Below, piece by piece: positions 53,070 to 61,931 of a stretch of 64,000 nucleotides of DNA. This DNA is from Anaerolineales bacterium. GTDB taxonomy: Bacteria > Chloroflexota > Anaerolineae > Anaerolineales > UBA4823. The notes beneath the pieces were generated by a model that was not told the origin of the DNA, did no database searches, and saw nothing but the letters and a program-made list of their open reading frames with translations. The stretch covers positions 45,958 to 109,957 of the forward strand of contig JAGVAD010000028.1 of NCBI GenBank assembly GCA_020060465.1, in the 5' to 3' direction. The position numbers and the translations under genes were made by a program. Each line of letters starts with the position of its first letter. The first letter of the stretch is position 1.

Positions 53070-55430
53070 TTAAGGCAAAACAGCGTAATAAACCTGATTG
53101 CCAATCGCCAAAAACAGATACCGTTGAATATTATCTACCGCAAAGGCTGTAGCCGGACCTGGCGCAAGTTCGCGGTCAGGCATATATTGACGCTGGAAGG
53201 ACAGGTTTCGCAGGCTGAAGTGATAGATGGCCCGCGTCGCCGGCTCCAATAAAAACAACGACGGATCCGGCGGCAAGGTGTTCTGTATTTTGGCGAACGG
53301 GCTGGGCGGGGTCAGCGGGAGGTTTTCCCTGCCGGGGCGGAAGTCAACATAAGGGGGTTGGGAGCAACGCGTTGGAACGCCCTCAAATTCGCTGTAGAAG
53401 CATAACGTCAGCGCGCCGTCGGCGTGCAACAAATAAAGGTCATCGCGATTGACCGCCAAATCCACCACATCGTTCAGTTCTGGGACTTCTTGATTGAAGA
53501 AAGGCTTAGGATCTACCGTTAGCTCGCTGCGGCGGTAAATCCACACCTGGTTCGAGGCGCGATCCAACACATAAGCATCCCCTAAATCAAGGGCAAAGCC
53601 GGAGACATCGCTCAATGCGCCCTCTTCGGATGCTTTCAAACGATCGCTCTTCGGCGAAGCATCTGGCAAACAATACAACACCCCACCAAAAGCATCCATG
53701 GCCAGTAAGCTGGCTTCAGGCGTAAATCCCGGCGGCCAGGCTTCGATATCTATCAATGGCTTCAGTCCTGGAATGCCGCCGACATTCACCCCGCATTGAA
53801 ACTCCGCATCTACTTGATAGCCCTGGCTGGTGAGGCGAGCGCGAATCACATTCCCGCTGTTCCCATCCAGCAAATAAAGGTTATCCTCCAGCGCCACGAT
53901 TTCAGTCACTTTCACCGCAGCGGGCAAGCCGCCGACGATTGCCGGTTGATACAGGACGCGCTTGATAAGCTCCAAATCATCCATAGCGCTGCGAACACGG
54001 GCGCGCAACCCCTGGATATTGGGATCGCTGCCGTAGAGTTCCGCCTTGCGCAGCAATTCCAGGGCAATTTCCAGATCGGCGTATCGGGCAGCGACATCGC
54101 TTTGCCCCAAACCCCGCTCGGCAATCTGCTGCGCTTGAGAATAGTAAATTTCAAACTGAGCATTACGACCCAAACGCATATAAACCAGGCTGGCAATAGT
54201 CACTATAATGACCGGAGCAGCCAGGGCGGTGAACGCCATTACCGTTGAAGGGATGCTCAGCAAGGCGTCCTCCGGCAATATGCGGGTCAACAATCTGCTC
54301 AGACCCCTTCCCACGGCTCTCAATGCACCAAACAAAGCCGCCAGCGCAGTTGAGGCGAGGGACCCCGGCGCAAAGCGGCGTTTAGGACGGATGGGGACGC
54401 TCTCCTGGTCGCCAACAAGGGGGGGTTCTGGCTCCGCAGCGGCGGTCGAAACGGAGCTAATCTCAGCCGGCGGGGGAGGCGCTTTAATAACTTCTGGCAG
54501 GGTTGAGGCTTCCGCAGTCGGCGTCTCTACCAGCGTAGCTTCTGTTGCCTCGAGTGCGGCAGGGGTTGGCGCAGGGGAGCGTTCGATGATTTGCCCGACG
54601 CTGGCTTCAGTTGGCACGCCTTCAGACGCAACAGGTTGGGGCGTCGCCTGGAGAGGAGTCTTGACAGGCGCTTGCGGCGTAGGCGCTCTTGGAGCGGTTC
54701 GCGCCGTTCCAACAGAGGTCTGCGGCAAAGGCTTCACAGGTTTTGGCAAATTAATTTTGCCTTTTCCCGGGCGCGCCTGGACGATGACGGCGTTGACATC
54801 GGTGATAGAGGGCGAGAACAATTTTCGGCGCAGGCTCTCCGGCCCCTGGCCATACAGACTGGCCAGCGCGGAAGGCTCCCACTCTGGCGCGGATTGAGCC
54901 GCCAGAATCAAAGTGTCGTTGGCTTGCAGCGATACTTGATATAAACTGAGGGGCGTTTCTCGGCTCTGTCCCAGCCCACGCTGCGCCATATCCGCATCTG
55001 CGAAACGCTGCGTCTGGCCAGAGGAGATCAAAAAAGCCTGCGCCGGGCCAGAAATCGCCAGGGTGATTTGAGACTGACGCATCGCCAGTTGCACCAGGAT
55101 ACCCAGCCCCTGGCGGCTGCTGCTGGCCAGGAGCAGATTGCGCTCTAACAACGCCTTATTCAATTCCTCAGCCACCCGTCGCAGACCGGCGGTGACCGAA
55201 CCGGGGGTCTCATAATAAAGCTTTGCCAGATCTGCCAGCGCCTGATCCTGCTTGCCAGGCGGCAGGGGAGCGTTGCCCACCATCGCCAGATAAAGCGCCA
55301 GCCGATCTGCATCCCGGCCGCGAGCGCGACGGCGCGGCGGCTCGCTGGCATACAAACACAACAGCTCCGGGTAATCCCGGCCAGCGTAGCGGGCGACAGG
55401 TAGAAGATTAATGTCGAGAGAAGCGCTCAT
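53070..55430 (-). CDS. Large membrane protein with degenerate PP2C-like N-terminus and probable propeller
   Basis: A 786-residue protein. Residues 1-235 resemble a PP2C fold in secondary pattern (LGILVQLAMRQSQITLAISGPAQAFLI...LSLYQVSLQANDTLILAAQ) but lack the Asp-Gly metal motifs. Residues 245-360 are Pro/Ala/Thr-rich. A helix near 395-420 (FTALAAPVIIVTIASLVYM) spans the membrane. The C-terminal 350 residues contain repeated blade-like strands (VALEDNLYLLDGNSGNVI, FALDLGDAYVLDRASNQVWIY, LAVNRDDLYLLHADGAL) suggesting a propeller outside the cell. It converges on the PP2C gene. Function is unknown; context suggests signalling or sensing. Confidence 0.7.
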   Translation of the reverse strand: MSASLDINLLPVARYAGRDYPELLCLYASEPPRRRARGRDADRLALYLAMVGNAPLPPGKQDQALADLAKLYYETPGSVTAGLRRVAEELNKALLERNLLLASSSRQGLGILVQLAMRQSQITLAISGPAQAFLISSGQTQRFADADMAQRGLGQSRETPLSLYQVSLQANDTLILAAQSAPEWEPSALASLYGQGPESLRRKLFSPSITDVNAVIVQARPGKGKINLPKPVKPLPQTSVGTARTAPRAPTPQAPVKTPLQATPQPVASEGVPTEASVGQIIERSPAPTPAALEATEATLVETPTAEASTLPEVIKAPPPPAEISSVSTAAAEPEPPLVGDQESVPIRPKRRFAPGSLASTALAALFGALRAVGRGLSRLLTRILPEDALLSIPSTVMAFTALAAPVIIVTIASLVYMRLGRNAQFEIYYSQAQQIAERGLGQSDVAARYADLEIALELLRKAELYGSDPNIQGLRARVRSAMDDLELIKRVLYQPAIVGGLPAAVKVTEIVALEDNLYLLDGNSGNVIRARLTSQGYQVDAEFQCGVNVGGIPGLKPLIDIEAWPPGFTPEASLLAMDAFGGVLYCLPDASPKSDRLKASEEGALSDVSGFALDLGDAYVLDRASNQVWIYRRSELTVDPKPFFNQEVPELNDVVDLAVNRDDLYLLHADGALTLCFYSEFEGVPTRCSQPPYVDFRPGRENLPLTPPSPFAKIQNTLPPDPSLFLLEPATRAIYHFSLRNLSFQRQYMPDRELAPGPATAFAVDNIQRYLFLAIGNQVYYAVLP

Positions 55431-55507
55431 TCTTCGGGCAAAGCCAGGCGTCTTATGCCATCCCGCAGGCCATTATACTGGTAAAATGCAGATATTACGA
55501 TAGCACA

Positions 55508-56572
55508 ATGGATACAACCATGCATCTTGAACTCATTCAGAATTTCGAAGCGTTGGATTCACAAGCCAACGAATGGAATGATCTTCTTGCCTGTTGCAGT
55601 GCAAGTCATGTGCCATTTTTACGTTATGAATATCTAAGCACATGGTGGAAAACTCTGGGCGGGGGCGAATGGAAAGAGGCTTCACTCTACATCTACCTTG
55701 CCCGGCGGCAGGACGGTGGGCTATTGGGCATTGCCCCCCTCTTCTATGCTAAAAACCGCCAGGGTGTACCCTCCATGTTATTGGTAGGCAGCATTGAAAT
55801 ATCCGATTACCTGGACGTGATCTGCCCTGCGGCGGATTTACCCGTCTTCATGGAAGGACTATTCGAGGCGCTGACGAGCGATCAGGCCCCGCCCTGGCAG
55901 GCGTTGGATTTCTACAATATCAACGAAAATTCCCCAACGTTGCCAGCGCTCGAAGCCGCGGCGCAAAGACGCGGCTGGTCGTTCAGCCAACAGCAGTTGC
56001 AGCCCTGTCCGTATATCCCTCTGCCCGGCGATTGGGAGCAATACCTCGCCAGCATTGATAAAAAACAACGTCATGAAATTCGCCGCAAGATGCGCCGCGC
56101 CGAAGAAAGCGCAACTCCGGTGCGCTGGTACATCGTCGGCGGCGAAAATTACGGCGATCAGACCGTCACGGAGGCGGCGCTGGATGCAGAAATCGAAGAA
56201 TTCATGGCGCTGATGGCTATGGATCCAGATAAAGATCGCTTTTTGACTCAAGTGATGCGTACGCAGATGCGTTCCGCAGTACACGCTGCCTTCCGCGCCG
56301 GTTGGCTGCAACTGGCTTTCTTAGAAGTGGACGGGAAAAAAGCCGCCGGCTATCTGAACTTCGACTTCGCCAATCACATTTGGGTGTACAACTCGGGCAT
56401 CAATTTCGATTACCGCGAGCTTTCGCCAGGCTGGGTGTTGTTGGGCTATCTGCTCAAATGGGCGAATGAGAACCGGCGCGAAGCCTTCGACTTCATGCGC
56501 GGAGATGAAGACTATAAATACCGTTTCGGCGGGATCAATCGTTATGTCGTCCGCGCGTTGATTTGCCGTTGA
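55508..56572 (+). CDS. CelD/BcsL-like GNAT acetyltransferase
   Basis: A 354-residue protein of the double-GNAT type (Acetyltransf_6, COG5653). The N-terminal half (FEALDSQANEWNDLLA...FLRYEYLSTWW) and the central basic motif YLASIDKKQRHEIRRKMRRAEE are typical. The C-terminal part has AAGYLNFDFANHIWVYNSGINFDYRELSPGWVLLGYLL and ends FDFMRGDEDYKYRFG. Members are thought to transfer acyl groups in cell-envelope polysaccharide or peptidoglycan-related reactions. It is monocistronic, with a TACGAT hexamer ending seven bases before the ATG. Confidence 0.85.
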   Translation: MDTTMHLELIQNFEALDSQANEWNDLLACCSASHVPFLRYEYLSTWWKTLGGGEWKEASLYIYLARRQDGGLLGIAPLFYAKNRQGVPSMLLVGSIEISDYLDVICPAADLPVFMEGLFEALTSDQAPPWQALDFYNINENSPTLPALEAAAQRRGWSFSQQQLQPCPYIPLPGDWEQYLASIDKKQRHEIRRKMRRAEESATPVRWYIVGGENYGDQTVTEAALDAEIEEFMALMAMDPDKDRFLTQVMRTQMRSAVHAAFRAGWLQLAFLEVDGKKAAGYLNFDFANHIWVYNSGINFDYRELSPGWVLLGYLLKWANENRREAFDFMRGDEDYKYRFGGINRYVVRALICR

Positions 56573-56585
56573 AGAGACGAGTAGG

Positions 56586-57701
56586 TCAAATCACCGGACG
56601 CGGCATTCCCAGGCCGTTCAGTTGAACGCTTTGCGGAGAAGTAGGCCAAACGCCCGGCGCGGCCGCACCGCATTTTGGGCAATTTCCATCGCCGGTCAGG
56701 CGATAACGGCGGATCATATAGCCCACGCGCTCGATCAGCAATTCGTGACAATGCGGGCAGTAGGTGTTTTCGTATTCGCCCACCCGGCCAGGAATATTTC
56801 CGGCGTAAACGAAGTTTAATCCGGCTTCCTGACCAATTTCCGCCGCGCGCAGAATGGTTCTGACCGAGGTCGGCGGCGGATCCGTCATTTTATAGTCTGG
56901 GTGGAAAGCAGTGACATGCCAGGGAATATCTGCCGAAACGGAACGGATGTAACGTGCGGCGTCCATCAATTCTTCATTGCTATCGTTAAAACCGGGCACG
57001 ACCAGCGTCACCACCTCCACCCACAACCCCAGTTCGTGCGCTCTGCGGATGCTATCCAGCACGTGATCCAGCACGCCGCCCAGCTTGCGATATTGCCGAT
57101 CTTGCATGGTCTTCAAATCTACCTTATAGGCTACCAGGTAAGGGCGCAGGTAATTCAACACTTCCGGCGTGGCGTTGCCGTTGGAAACATACACGCATTT
57201 CAAACCAACCTGCTGAGCCTGGCGGAAAATGCTCACCGCCCATTCCGTGGTAATCAGCGGCTCGTTATACGAAGATGCAATCACGCTGGCGCCGCTGCGC
57301 TGCGCCAATTCCACCAATTGCTCTGGCGAGGTGCGGCGCACAAGCGAAAGCGCCACGTCGGAAACCGGATCGCGCATGGCCTGCGAGGTCAAATAATTCT
57401 GACAGTAGCTGCAATGGAAGTCGCAACCCAACATACCGAAGGTCAGCGCGTCGCTTCCAGGCAGAACATGGAAGAATGGTTTCTTTTCGATTGGATCCAC
57501 CTGCAGCGCCGCCACATAGCCCCAGGGGACATACAGTTTACCGCCGCGGTTGAATCGCACCTGACAAATTCCGCGCTTGCCTTCGCGAATCAAACAGCGA
57601 TGCCCGCAGGCATAACAGCGCACCGAGCCGTCGCTTAAGGTCTCATACAATTCCCCCACCACCGTCAATTGATCTAAGACATCCGCCATTGTGCTCATCA
57701 T
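56586..57701 (-). CDS. amrS: AmmeMemoRadiSam-system radical SAM protein AmrS
   Basis: A 371-residue radical SAM enzyme. An N-terminal zinc-like pattern CYACGHRC and CQVR precedes the 4Fe-4S motif GCDFHCSYCQN. Later features are SYNEPLITTEWA, YVSNGNATPEVL, VTLVVPGFNDS and C-terminal CPHCHELL and CPKCG pairs. This matches the AmmeMemoRadiSam family (related to pyruvate-formate-lyase activases, COG1180). Its two partner families (AMMECR1 and Memo) are not in the window. The reaction is unknown. It is divergently transcribed from mobA. Confidence 0.9.
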   Translation of the reverse strand: MMSTMADVLDQLTVVGELYETLSDGSVRCYACGHRCLIREGKRGICQVRFNRGGKLYVPWGYVAALQVDPIEKKPFFHVLPGSDALTFGMLGCDFHCSYCQNYLTSQAMRDPVSDVALSLVRRTSPEQLVELAQRSGASVIASSYNEPLITTEWAVSIFRQAQQVGLKCVYVSNGNATPEVLNYLRPYLVAYKVDLKTMQDRQYRKLGGVLDHVLDSIRRAHELGLWVEVVTLVVPGFNDSNEELMDAARYIRSVSADIPWHVTAFHPDYKMTDPPPTSVRTILRAAEIGQEAGLNFVYAGNIPGRVGEYENTYCPHCHELLIERVGYMIRRYRLTGDGNCPKCGAAAPGVWPTSPQSVQLNGLGMPRPVI

Positions 57702-57756
57702 CCAACTCCTTATATTCGTACAACAAACACCAATAAATCGTAGCCTTTATATCTAT

Positions 57757-57762
57757 TATAAT
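57757..57762 (+). promoter_or_regulatory. Consensus -10 of mobA
   Basis: TATAAT ends eight bases before the mobA ATG at 57770, again leaving no room for a Shine-Dalgarno sequence. Confidence 0.5.
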
Positions 57763-57769
57763 CAGATTT

Positions 57770-58375
57770 ATGCTCACCGTAGCCATTCAAGCCGGCGGCG
57801 AATCGCGGCGAATGGGGCAAGACAAAGGGCTTGTCTCCTTCCTGGGAAAACCCTTGATACTGCATGTGATGCGCCGTCTGGAGCCCATCGCCGATGAGGT
57901 GATCGTCACCACCAACCGCCCGCAAGATTATCAATTCCTCGGCGTGCCGCTTTATCCGGATCTGGTCCCCGGTAGAGGCGCCCTGGGCGGGCTGTTCACC
58001 GCGTTGAGCGCCGCCCAGCAGCCCCTGGTGGCAGTGGTGGCTTGCGACATGCCCTTTGTATGCGCCGATCTGTTGGCGGCGCAACGCGACGCTTTGCTCG
58101 ATCAGCAAGCCGATATTGCGATCCCGCGTTTAGAAGGCGGGTTAGAGCCTTTCCACGCAGTGTATCGGCGGGAAACCTGTCTGCCGCATATTCAGACAGC
58201 CATGCAAGCCGATAAATGGCGCGTGGACGCCTGGTTTTCGCGCGTGAAACTGTGTTTTTTCTCTAAGGATCAAGTTCTGACTTACGCGCCTGATTTGCTG
58301 TGTTTCTCCAATGTCAATACGCCGGATGAGTTGGCAACCGCCGAGCAGATAGCGCGCCAGCGCGGCGACGAATAA
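57770..58375 (+). CDS. mobA: Molybdenum cofactor guanylyltransferase
   Basis: A 201-residue nucleotidyltransferase. The signature IQAGGESRRMGQDKGLVSFLGKPL, PGRGALGGLFTAL and VACDMPFV identify the MobA family, which attaches GMP to molybdopterin for enzymes of the DMSO-reductase group. AG replaces LAGG at the loop start (IQAGG), a common variant. No other molybdenum cofactor or molybdoenzyme gene is in view. It is followed by a 260-base non-coding interval before the sulfur cluster. Confidence 0.92.
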   Translation: MLTVAIQAGGESRRMGQDKGLVSFLGKPLILHVMRRLEPIADEVIVTTNRPQDYQFLGVPLYPDLVPGRGALGGLFTALSAAQQPLVAVVACDMPFVCADLLAAQRDALLDQQADIAIPRLEGGLEPFHAVYRRETCLPHIQTAMQADKWRVDAWFSRVKLCFFSKDQVLTYAPDLLCFSNVNTPDELATAEQIARQRGDE

Positions 58376-58541
58376 CCCTTTGGTCATCCAATAATCAATA
58401 AGCGTGCTGGTAATGCAGCCCTGCACCGGTTCACCAGCATAAGGGGTAGGGGTGTAAATTATTCCGCGCGTTCCGTGAATTCTGTCACAACAAATTTACA
58501 CCATTTTTGTCCGAATTAATACGAGTCGCACAGGGAATCTG

Positions 58542-58563
58542 TGACATTTATCACTATATGTCA
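58542..58563. promoter_or_regulatory. Upstream inverted repeat in the arsR-type promoter region
   Basis: TGACAT (58542-58547) and ATGTCA (58558-58563) form an interrupted inverted repeat just upstream of the probable -10 of the sulfur cluster. It may be a second operator or an activator site. Confidence 0.4.
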
Positions 58564-58574
58564 TAGAGTCAGCA

Positions 58575-58602
58575 TGTTACTATTTTACATAGCAACCTAT
58601 GT
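58575..58602 (+). promoter_or_regulatory. Extended -10 with ArsR-type operator
   Basis: TGTTACTAT (58575-58583) is an extended -10. Just after it, over the predicted start site, is the perfect inverted repeat ACATAG-CAAC-CTATGT (58587-58602). This suits autorepression by the ArsR-family regulator encoded immediately downstream. Confidence 0.6.
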
Positions 58603-58635
58603 GCTTATGTGAATATCTGTCAAGGATTATTAAAG

Positions 58636-58986
58636 ATGGACACCCTTTCTCTAACGCAAGAGATCACCCAATTGCACGCTGATATTTGTTCTGGCCTTGC
58701 GGAACCCCGGCGGATTTTGATTTTATACGCCTTGTCTGAACGGCCTCACAATGTGAGCGAGTTGTCCGAGGAGTTGAATATCAGCCAGCCGGCCACTTCT
58801 CGCCACCTGAATATCTTGCGCGAGCGCGGCATGGTCTCGGCGCAGCGAGAAGGACAATCCGTGATGTACACCCTGGCGGACGAGCGCATCATTCAGGCGC
58901 TGGATCTTTTACGCGCCGTCCTCGCCGATAAGCTCAAAAATCAGGCTGCACTGGCGCATACCGTTTTTGAAGGCTCCATCGAATAA
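58636..58986 (+). CDS. ArsR-family winged-helix repressor
   Basis: A 116-residue protein. The helix-turn-helix reads HNVSELSEELNISQPATSRHLNILRERGMVSAQREGQSVMYTLAD, with the ArsR wing. It has one cysteine, in HADICSGL, so the classic two-Cys metal site or disulfide switch is not evident. I start at the ATG at 58636; a GTG at 58609 adds nine residues. It is the first gene of the sulfur cluster, and its operator overlaps the promoter. The inducer may be sulfide, persulfide or another reactive sulfur form by context. Confidence 0.88.
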   Translation: MDTLSLTQEITQLHADICSGLAEPRRILILYALSERPHNVSELSEELNISQPATSRHLNILRERGMVSAQREGQSVMYTLADERIIQALDLLRAVLADKLKNQAALAHTVFEGSIE

Positions 58987-59010
58987 CTACATCTAATCAG
59001 GAGTACACCT

Positions 59011-60243
59011 ATGAAAACATTTCTGATCCTGGGCGCAGGCACGGGTGGGACAATGGTAGCGAATAAAATGGCCCAACACCTGGACCCGCGTGAATGGCGC
59101 ATCATAATTGTTGATCGGGATGAGAATCATTATTACCAGCCCGGCTTCTTGTTCATCCCCTTTGGCATCTACTCAACCGCGGATGTCATCAAGCCCAAGC
59201 GCAACTTCCTGCCCCCTCAAGTGGAGGTGATCTTCTCGGATATTGAACTGATTGAACCCGATGAGAATCGAGTGCGATTGGTCAAGGGAGAGCGCGTGAT
59301 TCATTACGATTATCTGGTCATCGCCACTGGAGCGCATCTCAAGCCAGAAGAGACCCCCGGTCTGGTGGATGGCGGCTGGTATAAAAACATCTTCGATTTC
59401 TATACCCTGGAAGGAGCTTCCGCTCTGAGCCGCGCCTTCAAGTTCTGGAAAGGCGGGCGCATGGTGGTGAACGTGGTGGAAATGCCGATCAAGTGTCCGG
59501 TTGCGCCGCTGGAATTTCTCTTCCTGGCGGACTGGTTCTTCCACGAGCGCGGCATCCGCGACAAGGTGGACATTACCTTTGCCACTCCCCTGCCCGGCGC
59601 GTTCACCAAACCGCGCGCTTCCAGCATCCTGGGAAATATCCTGGCAGAGAAGAACATCCACCTGGAACCGGAGTTCAATATCATGGAAGTTGATAACGAC
59701 AAGCAAGTCATCCGCTCTTATGACGAACGCGAAATTGAATATGATTTGCTGGTCACCATCCCAACCAACATGGGAGCGGATGTCATTGGACGTTCCGGCA
59801 TGGGCGATGAACTTCAGTTTGTGCCGGTCAATAAGCATACTTTACAGTCAAACCAATGGGAAAATGTGTGGGTGATCGGCGACGCCAGCAACGCTCCCGC
59901 ATCCAAAGCCGGGTCCGTGGCGCATTTCATGTTGGATGTGCTGGTGGAAAACATTTTGCGGCACATGGAGGGCCTGGAGCCGCAACCAAAATTTGATGGT
60001 CACGCGAACTGCTTTATCGAATCTGGCTTTGAGAAGGGAATCCTGATTGATTTCAACTACGAAGTCGAGCCGCTGCCGGGCAAATTCCCCTTGCCGGGCT
60101 TTGGCCCCTTCTCGCTGCTCAAAGAGTCAGCCGTGAACCACTGGGGCAAAATGATGTTCCGCTGGATCTATTGGAACATGCTGTTGAAGGGCGAGGAGAT
60201 GCCGTTTGAGTCGCAGATGACCATGGCTGGGAAATGGGCTTAG
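59011..60243 (+). CDS. Sulfide:quinone oxidoreductase-like flavoprotein
   Basis: A 410-residue FAD protein. Dinucleotide-binding motif LGAGTGGTMVANKMA (7-21), YLVIATGAHLKPEETPG (101-117) and VWVIGDASNAPASKAGSVAHF (287-306) define the SQR/flavocytochrome c sulfide dehydrogenase family. Cys162 (KCPVAP) and Cys334 (ANCFIESG) match two of the redox-active cysteines of SQR; the third is not evident. It probably oxidises sulfide or a low-molecular-weight persulfide and reduces quinone at the membrane surface. The C-terminal part is amphipathic (NHWGKMMFRWIYWNMLL). It sits 25 bases after arsR. Confidence 0.87.
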   Translation: MKTFLILGAGTGGTMVANKMAQHLDPREWRIIIVDRDENHYYQPGFLFIPFGIYSTADVIKPKRNFLPPQVEVIFSDIELIEPDENRVRLVKGERVIHYDYLVIATGAHLKPEETPGLVDGGWYKNIFDFYTLEGASALSRAFKFWKGGRMVVNVVEMPIKCPVAPLEFLFLADWFFHERGIRDKVDITFATPLPGAFTKPRASSILGNILAEKNIHLEPEFNIMEVDNDKQVIRSYDEREIEYDLLVTIPTNMGADVIGRSGMGDELQFVPVNKHTLQSNQWENVWVIGDASNAPASKAGSVAHFMLDVLVENILRHMEGLEPQPKFDGHANCFIESGFEKGILIDFNYEVEPLPGKFPLPGFGPFSLLKESAVNHWGKMMFRWIYWNMLLKGEEMPFESQMTMAGKWA

Positions 60244-60251
60244 GAGGATAT

Positions 60252-61004
60252 ATGGAAACCGACCTGGCCCAGATCAACCAAAAGTTAGACCAGCTCACTG
60301 CTTTGTTGGAAACCCAACAAAAGCAATTGGATCTGCTAACGCAGGTAGCGCAGGCGCAACAGCGCCAGTTAGAAGAGATCCAAGAGCTGAAGCGGGATGT
60401 GCTGCCTATCGTCAATCACATGGTTAAGCTTTCGATCAACGAGCTGGCTGAGATTGGCAGCGAGTTTCAGGCTGAAGATTTGTTCTTCTTGCTCAAGCGC
60501 TTGCTGCGCGACACCCATCTGCTCGTCGAGGGGTTGGACCGCCTGGAAATGATGATGGATTTATACGACGAGGCGCAGCGCGGCGGGAAAGAAGTATTCA
60601 ACCATATCGTAATGAAGTTGGACCGCCTGGAGCGGCAGGGGTATTTCGCCTTTGCTCGCCAGGGATGGGGCATCATCGAGCGGATTGTCACCGAGTTTAG
60701 CGAGGAGGATGTGCGCGCCTTGGGCGATAACATCGTGCTGATTCTGAACACCATCAAAGACATGACCCAACCGGAAATTATGCGCTTCATTCGCAACACC
60801 CTGTTGGTGGCTGAGCGCGAGGTCGAAAAACCGGTGGACAGCTCGCCAATGGGACTGTTGCGTCAGATGCGAGATCCAGAAGTGCGACGCGGCCTGGCTC
60901 TTACTCTGCGCGTGCTGCACGTCATCGGCGCGCAAGCGGCGCCAAATGGAAATGGCAGCCAAGCTGACACAACAATCGCAGCCAGCTCCCGCCTGGCTGA
61001 ATGA
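60252..61004 (+). CDS. DUF1641 protein
   Basis: A 250-residue mostly helical protein. Residues 1-60 are a Gln-rich coiled coil (LAQINQKLDQLTALLETQQKQ). The core has LLRDTHLLVEGLDRLEMMMDL and the DUF1641 helix GWGIIERIVTEFSEEDVRALGDNIVLILNTIKDMTQPEIM, and a RRGLALTLRVLHVIG end. DUF1641 proteins are often encoded next to SQR-like oxidoreductases or formate dehydrogenase-like genes, but their role is not known to me. AGGAGG precedes the ATG at 60252. It overlaps the frame before the TusE-like gene. Confidence 0.85.
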   Translation: METDLAQINQKLDQLTALLETQQKQLDLLTQVAQAQQRQLEEIQELKRDVLPIVNHMVKLSINELAEIGSEFQAEDLFFLLKRLLRDTHLLVEGLDRLEMMMDLYDEAQRGGKEVFNHIVMKLDRLERQGYFAFARQGWGIIERIVTEFSEEDVRALGDNIVLILNTIKDMTQPEIMRFIRNTLLVAEREVEKPVDSSPMGLLRQMRDPEVRRGLALTLRVLHVIGAQAAPNGNGSQADTTIAASSRLAE

Positions 61005-61039
61005 TCTTCAGGCAATATCTTCAGTTTTTTGGAGGAAAA

Positions 61040-61357
61040 ATGACCACACGAGAAATTGCAGGCAAGACCGTCGAGGTCAACGAAGAAGGCTTCATGACAG
61101 ATCCCAGCCAATGGGATAAAGAGATCGCTGTTGAGCTGGCAAAGGAAGAGGGAATTCCAGAGCTGACCCCAGCGCATTGGAAAATTATCGAATTTTGTCG
61201 CCAAAGCGCGGCAAAAACGGGCGCCGCGCCCACCTTGCGCAACATCACCATAGGAGCCGGCGTATCAACCAAAGAGCTATTTGCCCTGTTCCCCAAAGGC
61301 CCGGCCAAAAAAGTCGCCCGGATTTCCGGACTCGGCAAACCCGAAGGCTGTGTGTAA
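61040..61357 (+). CDS. TusE/DsrC-family sulfur carrier, single-cysteine form
   Basis: A 105-residue protein. EVNEEGFMTDPSQWDKEIA and the DsrC C-terminal arm ending SGLGKPEGCV define the family. The penultimate Cys104 (the sulfur-carrying CysA) is present. The second cysteine of true DsrC, eleven residues earlier, is Ala93. That makes it TusE-like or a DsrC-like carrier that can bind persulfide but cannot form the trisulfide of dissimilatory sulfite reductase. A strong GGAGG ribosome site lies upstream. Confidence 0.9.
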   Translation: MTTREIAGKTVEVNEEGFMTDPSQWDKEIAVELAKEEGIPELTPAHWKIIEFCRQSAAKTGAAPTLRNITIGAGVSTKELFALFPKGPAKKVARISGLGKPEGCV

Positions 61358-61395
61358 AAGCGCAGCCCGATTAAATCGCATTGGAGAACAAAGCC

Positions 61396-61899
61396 ATGAC
61401 CGAAGAAAACCGCAAGATCGCTTTTATCTGCTCCAAAGGCACGCTGGATATGGCTTATCCGGCGCTGGTGATGGGCTGGGCTGCGCTGGGCAATGGGATT
61501 GACGTCACCATTTTCTTCACCTTTTGGGGGTTGGATATCATTAACAAAGCGCGCGTAGACCATCTGGAGCTGGCGCCAGTGGCAAACACCAGCATGAAGA
61601 TGAGCATGATGGGCGTGAATACCGGCAACTTGGGCATCCCCAACATCATGGGCATCCTGCCCGGAATGACCGCCTTTGCTACCAAACTGATGAAAGACAA
61701 AATGGCGAAATTGGATGTCCCGCCAGTGCGCGAATATCTGCAAATGCTGGTGGACGGAGGCGCAAAGCTTTACGCCTGTAAAATGACAGTAGATATGATG
61801 GGCCTCAAGAAAGACGACTTTGTTGACGGCGTGCTGGATATCGTCACCGCTGGCGACTTTATAGATATGACCGAAGGCGCGCAGATCATCTTCATATAA
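61396..61899 (+). CDS. DsrE2-like sulfurtransferase
   Basis: A 167-residue protein of the DsrE/DsrF/DrsH-like superfamily, DsrE2 group. Cys12 (IAFICSKGTLDMAYPAL) and the second conserved Cys in KLYACKMTVDMMG are present. WGLDIINKARVDHLELAP and a hydrophobic, Met-rich region (MKMSMMGVNTGNLGIPNIMGILPG) suggest membrane association. DsrE2 proteins accept persulfide sulfur from rhodanese or TusA. It is the last gene of the cluster, with a strong terminator after it. GGAG precedes the ATG at 61396. Confidence 0.88.
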   Translation: MTEENRKIAFICSKGTLDMAYPALVMGWAALGNGIDVTIFFTFWGLDIINKARVDHLELAPVANTSMKMSMMGVNTGNLGIPNIMGILPGMTAFATKLMKDKMAKLDVPPVREYLQMLVDGGAKLYACKMTVDMMGLKKDDFVDGVLDIVTAGDFIDMTEGAQIIFI

Positions 61900-61931
61900 C
61901 TGTTGGCACGCCGAATACCCGCAAACAATAA

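Noticed and set aside
59173..59838. A 221-codon minus-strand ORF
   Set aside because: It is antisense to the SQR-like gene; the plus-strand protein has clear flavoprotein motifs.
61040..61357. A true DsrC with a dissimilatory sulfite reductase pathway
   Set aside because: The second C-terminal cysteine is replaced by Ala93 and no dsrAB genes are present.
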